DNA from: UBA4877 sp002399285
GTDB lineage: Bacteria; Bacillota; Thermoanaerobacteria; Thermoanaerobacterales; UBA4877
Length of the DNA: 57,847 bases
Assembly: GCA_036771835.1 (NCBI GenBank)
Contig: DAIPGN010000015.1
Location: 1 to 57,847 of the forward strand
Direction: 5' to 3'
Under the pieces are notes generated by a model. It did not search any database. It was not told the DNA's origin and saw only the letters and a list, made by a program, of their open reading frames with translations. A program made the translations under genes and the position numbers. Below, in pieces: positions 9,008-16,903 of this stretch. Position 1 is the stretch's first letter. Each line of letters opens with the position of its first letter.

Positions 9008-12000
9008 ACCACGAATTCCTTCCTATCGGAGAATTCCTGTTGTTTGCCCTTGTTCCAGCACTTCACCGGCCGGTAATAACCCACTACCCTGCTGTAGACC
9101 TCAGCCTCCTTACCGCAGTACGGGCAGTTGAAATGCTCTCCCGCTATATATCCGTGGTCGCTGCATACGGAAAACGTGGGTGTTATTGTGTAATATGGCA
9201 GATGATAGTTTTCCGCGATCTTCCTTACCAGAGACTTGCATGTCTCCGCATCATACATCCTCTCTCCCAAAAATCCGTGCAGGACCGTGCCTCCCGTGTA
9301 CATGCACTGAAGCTCGTCCTGCAGGTCTAGAGCAGTAAATATGTCTTTGGTAAAATCAACGGGGAGCTGCGTGGAGTTGGTGTAGTAGGGCTCGTCTCCG
9401 CCGCAGGTTATTATATCGCCGTAGAGCTCCTTGTCCTTTTTGGCCAGTCTGTAGGTCGCGCCCTCAGCGGGAGAAGCCTCCAGATTATAGAGTATGCCGC
9501 TCTCCTCCTGATATTCCAGCATCTTAGCCTTCATAAAATCCATGACCTTCAACGTAAAGGCCTTTCCCTCAGCGGTGGCGATCCCGGTTCCCATGAAGTT
9601 CCGCAGGGCCTCGTTCATGCCCACCAGCCCTATGGTATTGAAGTGGTTCTGCCAGTATGCTCCAAAGCGGGCATAGACGTCCCTCAAATAAAATCTGGCA
9701 TAGGGATACAACCCTTCCTTGGTCATTTTCTCCAATACCTCCCGCTTCATTTCCAGGCTCGTCTTCGCAATATCCATCAGCTTCCCAAGCCTGTCGAAAA
9801 ACTCGTCTTCCGACTGGGAAAGGTATCCGATCCTAGGCATGTCTATGGTCACCACGCCTATGGAACCGGTGAGGGGATTCGCCCCGAACAGCCCTCCGCC
9901 CCGCTTTTTAAGCTCTCTGTTGTCCAACCGCAGGCGGCAGCAATTATGTGTTATATTACCATCAGAATGAATGAAATAATGATTTTTATCTAATTCTACA
10001 TCGTAGAATACCTGCTTTTCAGGCAAATCCTCTTTGATTATATCTGCCACTTCTACAACTGCAAAGTCTGACTTTCGGAGCCATTCAATCGACTCATTTG
10101 TTATTCCCCATCGGTCAATACTCGATAAACCAACCATCCTATTGCCATAACTTTGATATTTTATATCTCCATCTGATCCACGTTTAAATTTCTGCGTAAT
10201 AAGAAACTTCGGTATAAGATTATGCAGTTTATCCATAATTACTTTATTTCCATTTGCTCCTCTGCCTAAAACATGTTGTATCCGTATTATCTGTGACCGT
10301 TCTCTAACTACATATGTAGTGCTGATACCTATAAATTGAAACAGCAGATTTAATTCTTCAGCTAAAGGCTCATCATTGATATGGATTTCGTCCCCACGTT
10401 TATAACCGTCCCCGTCAAAAAAGCCCTGTACAAAATTTGATATAGTATCTGTAGATACCGACCAAATCCAATCAGGCAGTTTATGATACTTTGATACCCC
10501 ATATTCCTCTGAAAACTTCCGGCCGAAGGAACATGAATATATATAACCGCGCAGTGAGTTATCGTAACGTGGATCTTTGATAAATTTCATATCATAATCA
10601 GCCAGTCTTTTAACTACTGCTCTTGTTTTCTCAATTAGATATGTTTCTTGGGCGTTAAAGGTGAATTGTAAGCCTCTCACTCGGCCTTTACTTGCAGCCC
10701 TGGAATCGTATAAATAATTTCCATCTGCAATAAATAGACCTATAAGCCAGGCCAAATCAGCATCTACTTCTTTTTGAGTATTTATAGCGCCCGTTGCATC
10801 TTTCATTACCAGCAGGAAATCATTCTTACTCACGTCTTTAGCTTTTATAGCTTTAATCCCCTGTTCTGTATAAACAGCTACCAGATGATTTGGAGAAACA
10901 CGCATGGTTTTACCATCTTTAGCTTTTATAGTTACTATTCCGCTGTCATAAGTTTCAAGAATTTTTGTAACGTTTGCCCACTCAATCTTTCCACTTTCAG
11001 GATTCAGCGATAGAGCCTGAACATCAGTATTCACCTCAAACCATTCATCATCAAGCTGCCTGCCTTTTATCTCTTCCACTAACTGTCCTATAGTGGTCAA
11101 ACTTATCACATCGTTTTTCCGAATCAATATGTGTTCTTCAGGATATAGACACATGCTCCTCACGTCATCCGGGCTCATGTCACTGTTCACGAAATTGGAG
11201 AAATAGGGCAGACCGTACTTGGCCGTCATCTCCATCACCTTGTCCACCACCGGGTTATCCCAATCGAAGTCCTTGGTTATATTGTATGTGGGTATGGGGA
11301 AAGTAAATATCCTGCCGTTGGCGTCGCCCTCCATCATAACCTCGGCAAAGGCGCTGTTCAGTATATCCATCTCCGGCTGGAATTCCCCATACGTCCTGTC
11401 CGTCATCTTCCCGCCGATTATGGCGGCTTCACCTGCCAATATCTTAGGCGGATTCAGGTCCATGGTTATATTGACAAAGGGAGTCTGAAAACCGACCCTT
11501 GTAGGTACGTTCAGATTGAATATGAACTCCTGCATGGCCTGTTTGACTTCTCCATAAGTCAGGTTGTCAAAATATATAAAGGGGGCCAGGTAAGTATCGA
11601 AATTGGAAAAAGCCTGCGCACCGGCCGCTTCACCTTGTAGGGTATAGAAGAAGTTGACGATCTGTCCCAGCGCAGTCCTGAAGTGTTTTGGCGGACGGCT
11701 GGCAACCTTGCCTGTGACGCCCGTAAATCCGTTGACCAGAAGATCCTTGAGGTCCCATCCGCAACAATAGACTGAGAGCAGCCCCAGGTCATGGATATGA
11801 AAATCTCCATTCACATGGGCATCCCTGACCTCTTTGGGATATATCTTATTCAACCAGTATCTTGCGGTCACGGAAGATGAGATATGGTTGTTGAGACCCT
11901 GCAGGGAATAGTCCATGTTGCTGTTTTCATTTACCCGCCAGTCAAACTTTCCTATGTATTGATCCACCGTTTCCTCAATATCCAGAAACACGTTTTTGAA

Positions 12001-12288
12001 CTCCCTGATGTCCTGATGCTGTTTGCGGTACAATATGTAAGCCTTAGCCGTCTTGGCATGTCCGTTTTCTATGAGTACCTTCTCCACTATATCCTGTATA
12101 TTCTCAACGGAGGGTCTGGTGTCCGCAAATTTTTCGGCTAAAATCTCCGAAACCTTGCGTGTAAGATACTCAGCCGTCTCCCTGTCGTCGCCGCCCACAG
12201 CCTTGGCTGCGGCGAAAATTGCGTTTTCTATCTTGTTTTCGTCATAATCCTGAAGACTTCCGTCTCTCTTTATCACCTGTGTAAACAT
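9004..12288 (-). CDS. nrdD: Anaerobic ribonucleoside-triphosphate reductase, intein-containing
   Basis: 1094 residues as translated; about 691 remain without the intein, normal for NrdD. The N-terminal ATP-cone begins VIKRDGSLQDYDENKIE. The C-terminus has the cysteine pair region FSVCSDHGYI and CPYCG and the glycyl-radical motif RVVGYYRP, with the radical glycine near residue 1070. The enzyme reduces ribonucleotides to deoxyribonucleotides without oxygen and is activated by NrdG. A 403-residue intein separates DVRSM from CCRLRLDNREL. The ATG at 12286-12288 is preferred because GGGGG lies seven bases upstream; the ATG six bases earlier almost abuts it. Candidate NrdR boxes lie upstream. Confidence 0.95.
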   Translation of the reverse strand: MFTQVIKRDGSLQDYDENKIENAIFAAAKAVGGDDRETAEYLTRKVSEILAEKFADTRPSVENIQDIVEKVLIENGHAKTAKAYILYRKQHQDIREFKNVFLDIEETVDQYIGKFDWRVNENSNMDYSLQGLNNHISSSVTARYWLNKIYPKEVRDAHVNGDFHIHDLGLLSVYCCGWDLKDLLVNGFTGVTGKVASRPPKHFRTALGQIVNFFYTLQGEAAGAQAFSNFDTYLAPFIYFDNLTYGEVKQAMQEFIFNLNVPTRVGFQTPFVNITMDLNPPKILAGEAAIIGGKMTDRTYGEFQPEMDILNSAFAEVMMEGDANGRIFTFPIPTYNITKDFDWDNPVVDKVMEMTAKYGLPYFSNFVNSDMSPDDVRSMCLYPEEHILIRKNDVISLTTIGQLVEEIKGRQLDDEWFEVNTDVQALSLNPESGKIEWANVTKILETYDSGIVTIKAKDGKTMRVSPNHLVAVYTEQGIKAIKAKDVSKNDFLLVMKDATGAINTQKEVDADLAWLIGLFIADGNYLYDSRAASKGRVRGLQFTFNAQETYLIEKTRAVVKRLADYDMKFIKDPRYDNSLRGYIYSCSFGRKFSEEYGVSKYHKLPDWIWSVSTDTISNFVQGFFDGDGYKRGDEIHINDEPLAEELNLLFQFIGISTTYVVRERSQIIRIQHVLGRGANGNKVIMDKLHNLIPKFLITQKFKRGSDGDIKYQSYGNRMVGLSSIDRWGITNESIEWLRKSDFAVVEVADIIKEDLPEKQVFYDVELDKNHYFIHSDGNITHNCCRLRLDNRELKKRGGGLFGANPLTGSIGVVTIDMPRIGYLSQSEDEFFDRLGKLMDIAKTSLEMKREVLEKMTKEGLYPYARFYLRDVYARFGAYWQNHFNTIGLVGMNEALRNFMGTGIATAEGKAFTLKVMDFMKAKMLEYQEESGILYNLEASPAEGATYRLAKKDKELYGDIITCGGDEPYYTNSTQLPVDFTKDIFTALDLQDELQCMYTGGTVLHGFLGERMYDAETCKSLVRKIAENYHLPYYTITPTFSVCSDHGYIAGEHFNCPYCGKEAEVYSRVVGYYRPVKCWNKGKQQEFSDRKEFVV
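9943..11151 (-). mobile_element. Intein with LAGLIDADG homing endonuclease inside NrdD
   Basis: 403 residues in frame within nrdD. It starts with Cys (CLYPEEHILIRKND, residue 380) and ends with ITHN, followed by Cys as +1 residue of the C-extein, the class 1 intein arrangement. The penultimate His and terminal Asn are present. Block B is recognisable as MRVSPNHLVAV. Two LAGLIDADG motifs, WLIGLFIADG (about 510) and FVQGFFDGDG (about 617), show an apparently intact endonuclease. Base composition is visibly more AT-rich than the flanking nrdD exons, which fits recent acquisition. Removal restores DVRSM-CCRLRLDN, the normal NrdD sequence. Confidence 0.92.
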
Positions 12289-12295
12289 GTGCATA

Positions 12296-12343
12296 CCCCC
12301 ATATATTGTATTATTGCAGTTTACTTGCCTCTATATATTCTAC
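12296..12343 (-). promoter_or_regulatory. Candidate tandem NrdR boxes upstream of nrdDG
   Basis: Two 16-mers on the minus strand, GTAGAATATATAGAGG (12328-12343) and ATACAATATATGGGGG (12296-12311), share an AATATATRG core and are spaced 32 bases apart, about three helical turns. This is the geometry of NrdR operators, whose consensus is roughly ACACWATATATWGTGT. The second box overlaps the ribosome site. The match is partial. Confidence 0.5.
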
Positions 12344-12375
12344 AACCATGGGGATTTTATTTCAAGATGGTATTG

Positions 12376-12402
12376 AAAAAATAAAATAGGGCTTTCGCCC
12401 TA
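12376..12402 (-). terminator. Intrinsic terminator of uppP
   Basis: Minus strand: TAGGGC-GAAA-GCCCTA hairpin followed by TTTTATTTTTT. The first three bases of the stem are the uppP stop codon TAG, so coding sequence and terminator overlap. Confidence 0.85.
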
Positions 12403-13215
12403 AAAAACAAAACCGTATAATATAGAGCCCAGTCCGACTATCAGACAGTATACGGAAAAGTATGAGAGTTTGCCCTTCCTCACGATGCTGTTCAGCAGGT
12501 AGAGGAACAGCAGGCCGCTGACAAAGGATGTAACAACCCCCACGGCCATAGGAGCGACCGCTATGCTTGCACCCACGGCGTCCTTTGCCTCTAAGAGCAG
12601 TGCTCCCAATACGGCCGGGACGGACAATAAAAAGGAGAACCTGAATGCCCAATCCCTCTTTAGTCCCCTGAACAGCGAGCCGGATATGGTAAACCCTGAC
12701 CGCGATATGCCCGGCATGACTGCTATGCCCTGAAACAGTCCTATCACGAGGGCATCCGCCGAAGTCATATCTCTCAATTTTTTATCTCCGGAATTACGAC
12801 GGTTGCTCAAAAAGAGTGCGGCGGCGGTTATCAAGAGCATAAAACCCACCAGGGTTATGTTGCTGAAAAGCGTATCCGTATAATTATTTAGTATTAGGCC
12901 GATTATTCCCGTAGGGATCGAAGCGATTATGACGAGCAGGGCCAGTTTCTCGTCCTGATCGATTCTCCTTCTTCTCCGTGAAAACAGTCTTCTAATTAGT
13001 TTACAGCACCCCACGATCAGGTCTATGACCTCTTCTCGGAAATAGATAAAGACTGCGAGCAGCGTACCGATATGCAGTATAACGTCAAACAGGACATTGT
13101 CCTGATTGAGTCCGAAAAGCGTCTGGAAAATTATCAGATGCCCAGAACTGCTCACCGGTAAAAACTCGGTTGCTCCCTGCACCAGGCCCAATATGAACGC
13201 CTGAATCATACTCAT
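12400..13215 (-). CDS. uppP: Undecaprenyl-diphosphatase
   Basis: 271 residues with about eight membrane segments. Family motifs are present: GLVQGATEFLPVSSSGHL near the N-terminus and GLFQGIAVMPGISRSGFTI in the middle. The enzyme recycles undecaprenyl diphosphate to the phosphate form for cell-wall synthesis; members of this BacA family can confer bacitracin resistance. The start overlaps the end of the formyl-THF cyclo-ligase gene, and the stop is part of the terminator stem. Confidence 0.95.
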   Translation of the reverse strand: MSMIQAFILGLVQGATEFLPVSSSGHLIIFQTLFGLNQDNVLFDVILHIGTLLAVFIYFREEVIDLIVGCCKLIRRLFSRRRRRIDQDEKLALLVIIASIPTGIIGLILNNYTDTLFSNITLVGFMLLITAAALFLSNRRNSGDKKLRDMTSADALVIGLFQGIAVMPGISRSGFTISGSLFRGLKRDWAFRFSFLLSVPAVLGALLLEAKDAVGASIAVAPMAVGVVTSFVSGLLFLYLLNSIVRKGKLSYFSVYCLIVGLGSILYGFVF

Positions 13216-13811
13216 AATGCATCATTCCTTTCATTGTGTATATATTTACATTCTATCATTCTTTTCTCCGTAATTATATAATCCATCTTTATGTCATGTT
13301 CTTCTTCCGTGACAGGGCGCATCTGCATTTCAAAGGCCAGGCCGACCTTGCAGGCGCCGGTATTCATCAAAAACCTGTCATAGTAGCCGCCGCCGTAACC
13401 TATGCGATAGCCCCTCGCGTCAAATACTACACCCGGCACTATCACCAGGTCAACCTCCCCCGCGTTCACTGACCTTGCAATATCATAGACAGGCTCCCTT
13501 ATTCCCTTAAATCCTTCCGCAATGTCATTCTTTATATCCCTGACCTCGATAAGCAGCAGCCGACGTTGCTCCGGGACCGTAAGCGGAAGGACTATCCTCT
13601 TGCCCGACGCCAGTGCTCTCTCGATAAGCCGTGTGGTCATTACCTCTTTCCTGTAGTCCATATAGGCCATGACGACGCCGGCCGAAACATAGGCAGGAAA
13701 ATCTTCCAACCTCTCTATAATGCTGCCGCTCATAGAAGCAACGGCTTCGTCGGATAACTTCTCCCTCATAGATAAGACCTCGGACCTGACTTCCCTTTTA
13801 GTCACTCTCAC
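13212..13811 (-). CDS. 5-formyltetrahydrofolate cyclo-ligase
   Basis: 199 residues. Family features are KREVRSEVLSMREKL at the N-terminus, the MDYRKEV segment, the EPVYD region and the C-terminal RIGYGGGYYDRFL phosphate-binding motif. It converts 5-formyl-THF to 5,10-methenyl-THF with ATP. The start is a GTG after a GGGGG ribosome site. It lies between the DUF155 gene and uppP with overlaps or short gaps, so the three form one operon. Its folate role could assist one-carbon flow from purine breakdown, but it is outside that operon. Confidence 0.9.
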   Translation of the reverse strand: MRVTKREVRSEVLSMREKLSDEAVASMSGSIIERLEDFPAYVSAGVVMAYMDYRKEVMTTRLIERALASGKRIVLPLTVPEQRRLLLIEVRDIKNDIAEGFKGIREPVYDIARSVNAGEVDLVIVPGVVFDARGYRIGYGGGYYDRFLMNTGACKVGLAFEMQMRPVTEEEHDIKMDYIITEKRMIECKYIHNERNDAL

Positions 13812-13821
13812 GGCACCCCCT

Positions 13822-14646
13822 CTACTTGCCTCCCAATAAAAAGATAAGTATATTGACGAACATTTCCACGGCGATCAGGATTATCACCACTATATCCAGT
13901 CTGGCGCCCCGTCTGGCATGGACCAGGCCGGTAAATACGTCCGTTATATCCAGCAGCGTCTCCGTCTTAAGCCGTATCTTCTCATACCGATCCTTCAGCT
14001 CAAAAAGTTCTTCCAGCCTGTTGTAGAGCTCCTCGCTCTGTTCGTTCACCCAAGTCATGTCCGGCTTATCCAGCAGCATGACATAGGAAATGGTATTGTA
14101 CTTAAAACTCAGTATTTTACCCGAGATCTTGGCCAGGCGCTCATCGGATATCTTCAGATGCCCCTTCTCCAAATACTTTATTATAGCCTCCACATCGTCC
14201 AGCACCTGGTTTATACCCGACTCTATCCTGTCCATAGCCACGGATTTTGCCAATATGGTAGAGATTATGTACGCGTGGAACTCCTCCAGAGACGGTACGA
14301 CCATGAGGTCATAGTCAACGGAAAGCTCCCTGTCCGGTTTGATCTCAAGGCTATAGTCATCCGTATATTCGAAGTCCGTGTCTTGCAGCTCGTCATATAT
14401 TCTGCCCAGATACTCCACAAAATCCGTCATATCATGACGTTCAAAATTCAAAAATACGACCGACCCGAATGAAAATAAAAATACCGATTTGTCTTCCGGC
14501 ATATTCACTATTCCCTTTAAATTCTCCTGTGAAAGAAGCAGCGGCACAGCCCATTCGAATTCCCGGTCTATACCGAAGCGTTTGGCAACGTCATTCAGCT
14601 TGATCTCCTCACATAGGCTCACCGCGGTGAATTTGATACTCTCCAT
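13822..14646 (-). CDS. DUF155 (RMD1/YagE-like) family membrane protein
   Basis: About 274 residues. The N-terminal domain has FLFSFGSVVFLNF, the central part contains the VPSLEEFHAYIISTILAKSVAMD segment and the C-terminal part is helical, ending in one hydrophobic segment (IVVIILIAVEMFVNILIFLL). This is the architecture of DUF155 proteins related to fungal RMD1 and bacterial YagE; the biochemical function is unknown. The ATG at 14644-14646 was chosen for its GGGGG site ten bases upstream. A promoter and the preceding terminator show that it heads the operon. Confidence 0.8.
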   Translation of the reverse strand: MESIKFTAVSLCEEIKLNDVAKRFGIDREFEWAVPLLLSQENLKGIVNMPEDKSVFLFSFGSVVFLNFERHDMTDFVEYLGRIYDELQDTDFEYTDDYSLEIKPDRELSVDYDLMVVPSLEEFHAYIISTILAKSVAMDRIESGINQVLDDVEAIIKYLEKGHLKISDERLAKISGKILSFKYNTISYVMLLDKPDMTWVNEQSEELYNRLEELFELKDRYEKIRLKTETLLDITDVFTGLVHARRGARLDIVVIILIAVEMFVNILIFLLGGK

Positions 14647-14671
14647 AAAAAAACGACCCCCATACATTTAT

Positions 14672-14700
14672 ATTATAATCCAGAACATAATAAAAATCAG
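14672..14700 (-). promoter_or_regulatory. Promoter of DUF155-fthC-uppP operon
   Basis: Minus strand: CTGATT, 17 bases, TATAAT. It lies between the terminator at 14712-14746 and the DUF155 start. Confidence 0.6.
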
Positions 14701-14711
14701 CAGGGGGCATT

Positions 14712-14746
14712 AAAAAATCCGGCAGTGCTTTACTGTCGGATTTTTT
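14712..14746 (-). terminator. Intrinsic terminator of the purine operon
   Basis: A long stem with AAAAAA on one side and TTTTTT on the other (TCCGGCAGT paired with ACTGTCGGA, one wobble), so it could work in both directions. It closes the minus-strand unit that ends with the purine permease. Confidence 0.85.
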
Positions 14747-14781
14747 AATATTAATCAGTATGATATATTTCCGGTTGAGAG

Positions 14782-16236
14782 TTACAGTATAAATCTCAAT
14801 ATGAACAATACGGCAAACACATACATTATCGGACTTACTTCCTTGCCCTTCCCCATTACCAGCTTAACCACCGGATAGAATATAAATCCGGCTGCCAACC
14901 CATTGGCGATACTATAGCTGAAAGGCATCATGACGATCGTCATAAACGCCGGGAAGGCTTCGCTGAAATCATCGAAGTTTATGCTCATTATAGGAGACAT
15001 CATAAGCACGCCCACTATGATGAGTGCCGGAGCAGTCGCCTGAGTGGGAACCAATCCCACTACGGGAGCAAAGAACAGGGATATCAGGAAAAGCAGTGAA
15101 ACAAAGACTGACGTAAGTCCCGTCCTCCCGCCCTCGCTTATACCCGCAGAGCTTTCCACAAACGTGGTGGTGTTGCTGGTACCAAGCAGCGCGCCGATGG
15201 AAGTGGCCGTGGCATCGGCAAACAGCGCCCTCTCCATCTTGGTCGGGAACGCACCTGACCTCTTGGGTTCCTTCGGATTTTCCTTAAGAACCCCCGTCTT
15301 TTCACTTACCCCTATAAAAGTGCCGATGGTGTCAAACATGTCTGAAAGAATGAAGGCAATGAGCACGGTTGTCAGTCCCATAAACACCGCTCCCATGGAA
15401 CTCCCGGGCGTCAGCCTTACAAGTTCGCCGAAATTTAGTTTAAACAGCGTGGGAGCCAAACTCGGCGGCATGGCAAAAAATCTGAAGCTTTCGGGTATTG
15501 TCGTGACCCCCATGGGTATGCCTATTAAAGTCGTAATTATTATTCCCAAGAGCATGGAGCCTTTTACATTCAATACCATCAAAACGGCGGTAATGACAAG
15601 CCCTATTATAGCAAGCAGCGTTCCGGCAGATTTAAAGGAGCCGAGCGTTATCAAGGTGTCCGGATTCCCCACCACGATGCCGGAGTTAATCATTCCCACC
15701 AAAGCGATGAAGAGGCCTATGCCGGCTCCGATAGCTTTTTTAAGCGATTCCGGAATTGCATTCACGATCATCATCCGCAGGCTGGTGGCAGTTATAAGTA
15801 TGTTTACTATGCCGCTGATGAATACGATGGCCAAGGCTGCCTGCCATGAATAATGCAGTGTGAGTACGACGGTAAAAGTGAAAAATGCGTTCATGCCCAT
15901 GCCTGGCGCCAGGGCAAAGGGAGAATTGGCAAAGAGACCCATTATGAGCGTTGCCACAACGGAAGCAAGAATAGTTGCCACAAATACGGCGCCGATGACC
16001 GGATCATTGGCCGTATTCAGTCCGGCATTTACTGCATCCGCTCCCAATAGGCCCTGGGAGTTCATTCCTGCCTGCATGAGTATGGAAGGATTGACGAATA
16101 TTATGTAAGCCATTGTCACAAAGGTAGTCAATCCGGCTATTGCTTCTGTTTTGACATCTGTCCCATTCTCGGCCAAGTAAAAATGTCTGTCAAGAAAACC
16201 CCGCTGCTGAAATACATCATTGCTTTTGTCGGCCAT
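14782..16236 (-). CDS. NCS2 family purine permease (AzgA/PbuG-like)
   Basis: 484 residues with a dozen or more hydrophobic segments. AzgA-type signatures are visible: TFVTMAYIIFVNPSIL near the N-terminus, FALAPGMGMNAFFTFTVV, the conserved SSAGISEGGRTGLTS loop and the DMFDTIGTFIGV segment. AzgA/PbuG proteins import adenine, guanine or hypoxanthine by proton symport. Its place as last gene of the purine island, just before the terminator, supports uptake of the substrate. A 195-base gap separates it from the hydroxylase gene upstream and contains a structured RNA candidate. The start has a GGAGGGG site. Confidence 0.9.
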   Translation of the reverse strand: MADKSNDVFQQRGFLDRHFYLAENGTDVKTEAIAGLTTFVTMAYIIFVNPSILMQAGMNSQGLLGADAVNAGLNTANDPVIGAVFVATILASVVATLIMGLFANSPFALAPGMGMNAFFTFTVVLTLHYSWQAALAIVFISGIVNILITATSLRMMIVNAIPESLKKAIGAGIGLFIALVGMINSGIVVGNPDTLITLGSFKSAGTLLAIIGLVITAVLMVLNVKGSMLLGIIITTLIGIPMGVTTIPESFRFFAMPPSLAPTLFKLNFGELVRLTPGSSMGAVFMGLTTVLIAFILSDMFDTIGTFIGVSEKTGVLKENPKEPKRSGAFPTKMERALFADATATSIGALLGTSNTTTFVESSAGISEGGRTGLTSVFVSLLFLISLFFAPVVGLVPTQATAPALIIVGVLMMSPIMSINFDDFSEAFPAFMTIVMMPFSYSIANGLAAGFIFYPVVKLVMGKGKEVSPIMYVFAVLFILRFIL

Positions 16237-16298
16237 TTTTTCCCCTCCTATAATTTAATATGTACTACTATGGCTTTTAAAAAGAATATCTATCACCC

Positions 16299-16380
16299 CT
16301 TCCGAACATGATTGTCTGCCTATCCCGGAAGCCGATTATTTTATTGACCTTTGCAGCGGACCTTAAGCTCATTGCAAAGG
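16299..16380 (-). ncRNA. Candidate structured leader RNA ahead of the purine permease
   Basis: Minus strand: two hairpins in tandem. The first has perfect eight-base arms, CCTTTGCA and TGCAAAGG, around a 17-nt loop (16348-16380). The second has six-base arms, CTTCCG and CGGAAG, around 21 nt (16299-16331). Neither is followed directly by a T-run, so they are not ordinary terminators. I find no purine-riboswitch core (GGTTTCTACC-like). It may be an unrecognised riboswitch, an operon-internal mRNA element or a processing site. Confidence 0.4.
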
Positions 16381-16431
16381 TACACTTTATCTTCTGATCA
16401 CGCCATGGCGGGACATGAAAAGTAACGTAAA

Positions 16432-16899
16432 TTAGTATAACATTCCGGCAGATTTTTGTACAGCCTTGATTATCTTGGCATATCCGGTGCACCTGCAGAG
16501 ATTGCCGGACAGCGCTTCCCTTATTTCATCCTCGGTGGGCTGCGGATTTTTGTCCAGCAGACACACGGCGGACATCACCATGCCCGGCGTACAGTAGCCG
16601 CACTGTATGGCCCATTCTTCAATAAAGGCTTTCTGCACAGGATGCAGCCCCGCCCTCCCTATTCCTTCGATCGTGGTTATATCCGCTCCGTCGGCCTGAG
16701 GTGCGGGCACAAGGCATGAATTCACCGTCCTGCCGTTCATTATGACGGTACATGCACCGCACTCCCCCATCCCGCAGGATTCCTTGGTGCCCGTGAGATC
16801 AAGCCGGTCCCTAATGACCTGCAAAAGCGTCATATTTGGCCGTACTGTCAGATCATACCGCCTGCCGTTGACTTTTAATGAAATGTCCACATCCTTCAT
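16432..16899 (-). CDS. Xanthine dehydrogenase-type [2Fe-2S] subunit (detached)
   Basis: 155 residues. Two [2Fe-2S] motifs are visible: CGMGECGACTV with a following Cys in the plant-type fold, then CGYCTPGMVMSA and NLCRCTGYAKI in the helical domain. It passes electrons between the molybdopterin and FAD subunits. The ATG at 16897-16899 has GGGAG eight bases upstream and begins four bases after the PreA-like gene. It lies far from the molybdopterin and FAD subunits at 31-34 kb that lack their own Fe-S partner, which it presumably serves. Confidence 0.88.
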   Translation of the reverse strand: MKDVDISLKVNGRRYDLTVRPNMTLLQVIRDRLDLTGTKESCGMGECGACTVIMNGRTVNSCLVPAPQADGADITTIEGIGRAGLHPVQKAFIEEWAIQCGYCTPGMVMSAVCLLDKNPQPTEDEIREALSGNLCRCTGYAKIIKAVQKSAGMLY

Positions 16900-16903
16900 A
16901 TCA

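Noticed and set aside
15044..15853. Plus-strand open frame of 269 residues
   Set aside because: Antisense of the NCS2 permease gene; composition is that of a shadow frame.
16299..16380. Canonical purine (guanine/adenine) riboswitch
   Set aside because: The three-way junction core and conserved loop sequences are absent, although the position would be natural.
16277..16492. Minus-strand frame of 71 residues
   Set aside because: Overlaps the end of the Fe-S subunit and the two hairpins; no ribosome site or family.
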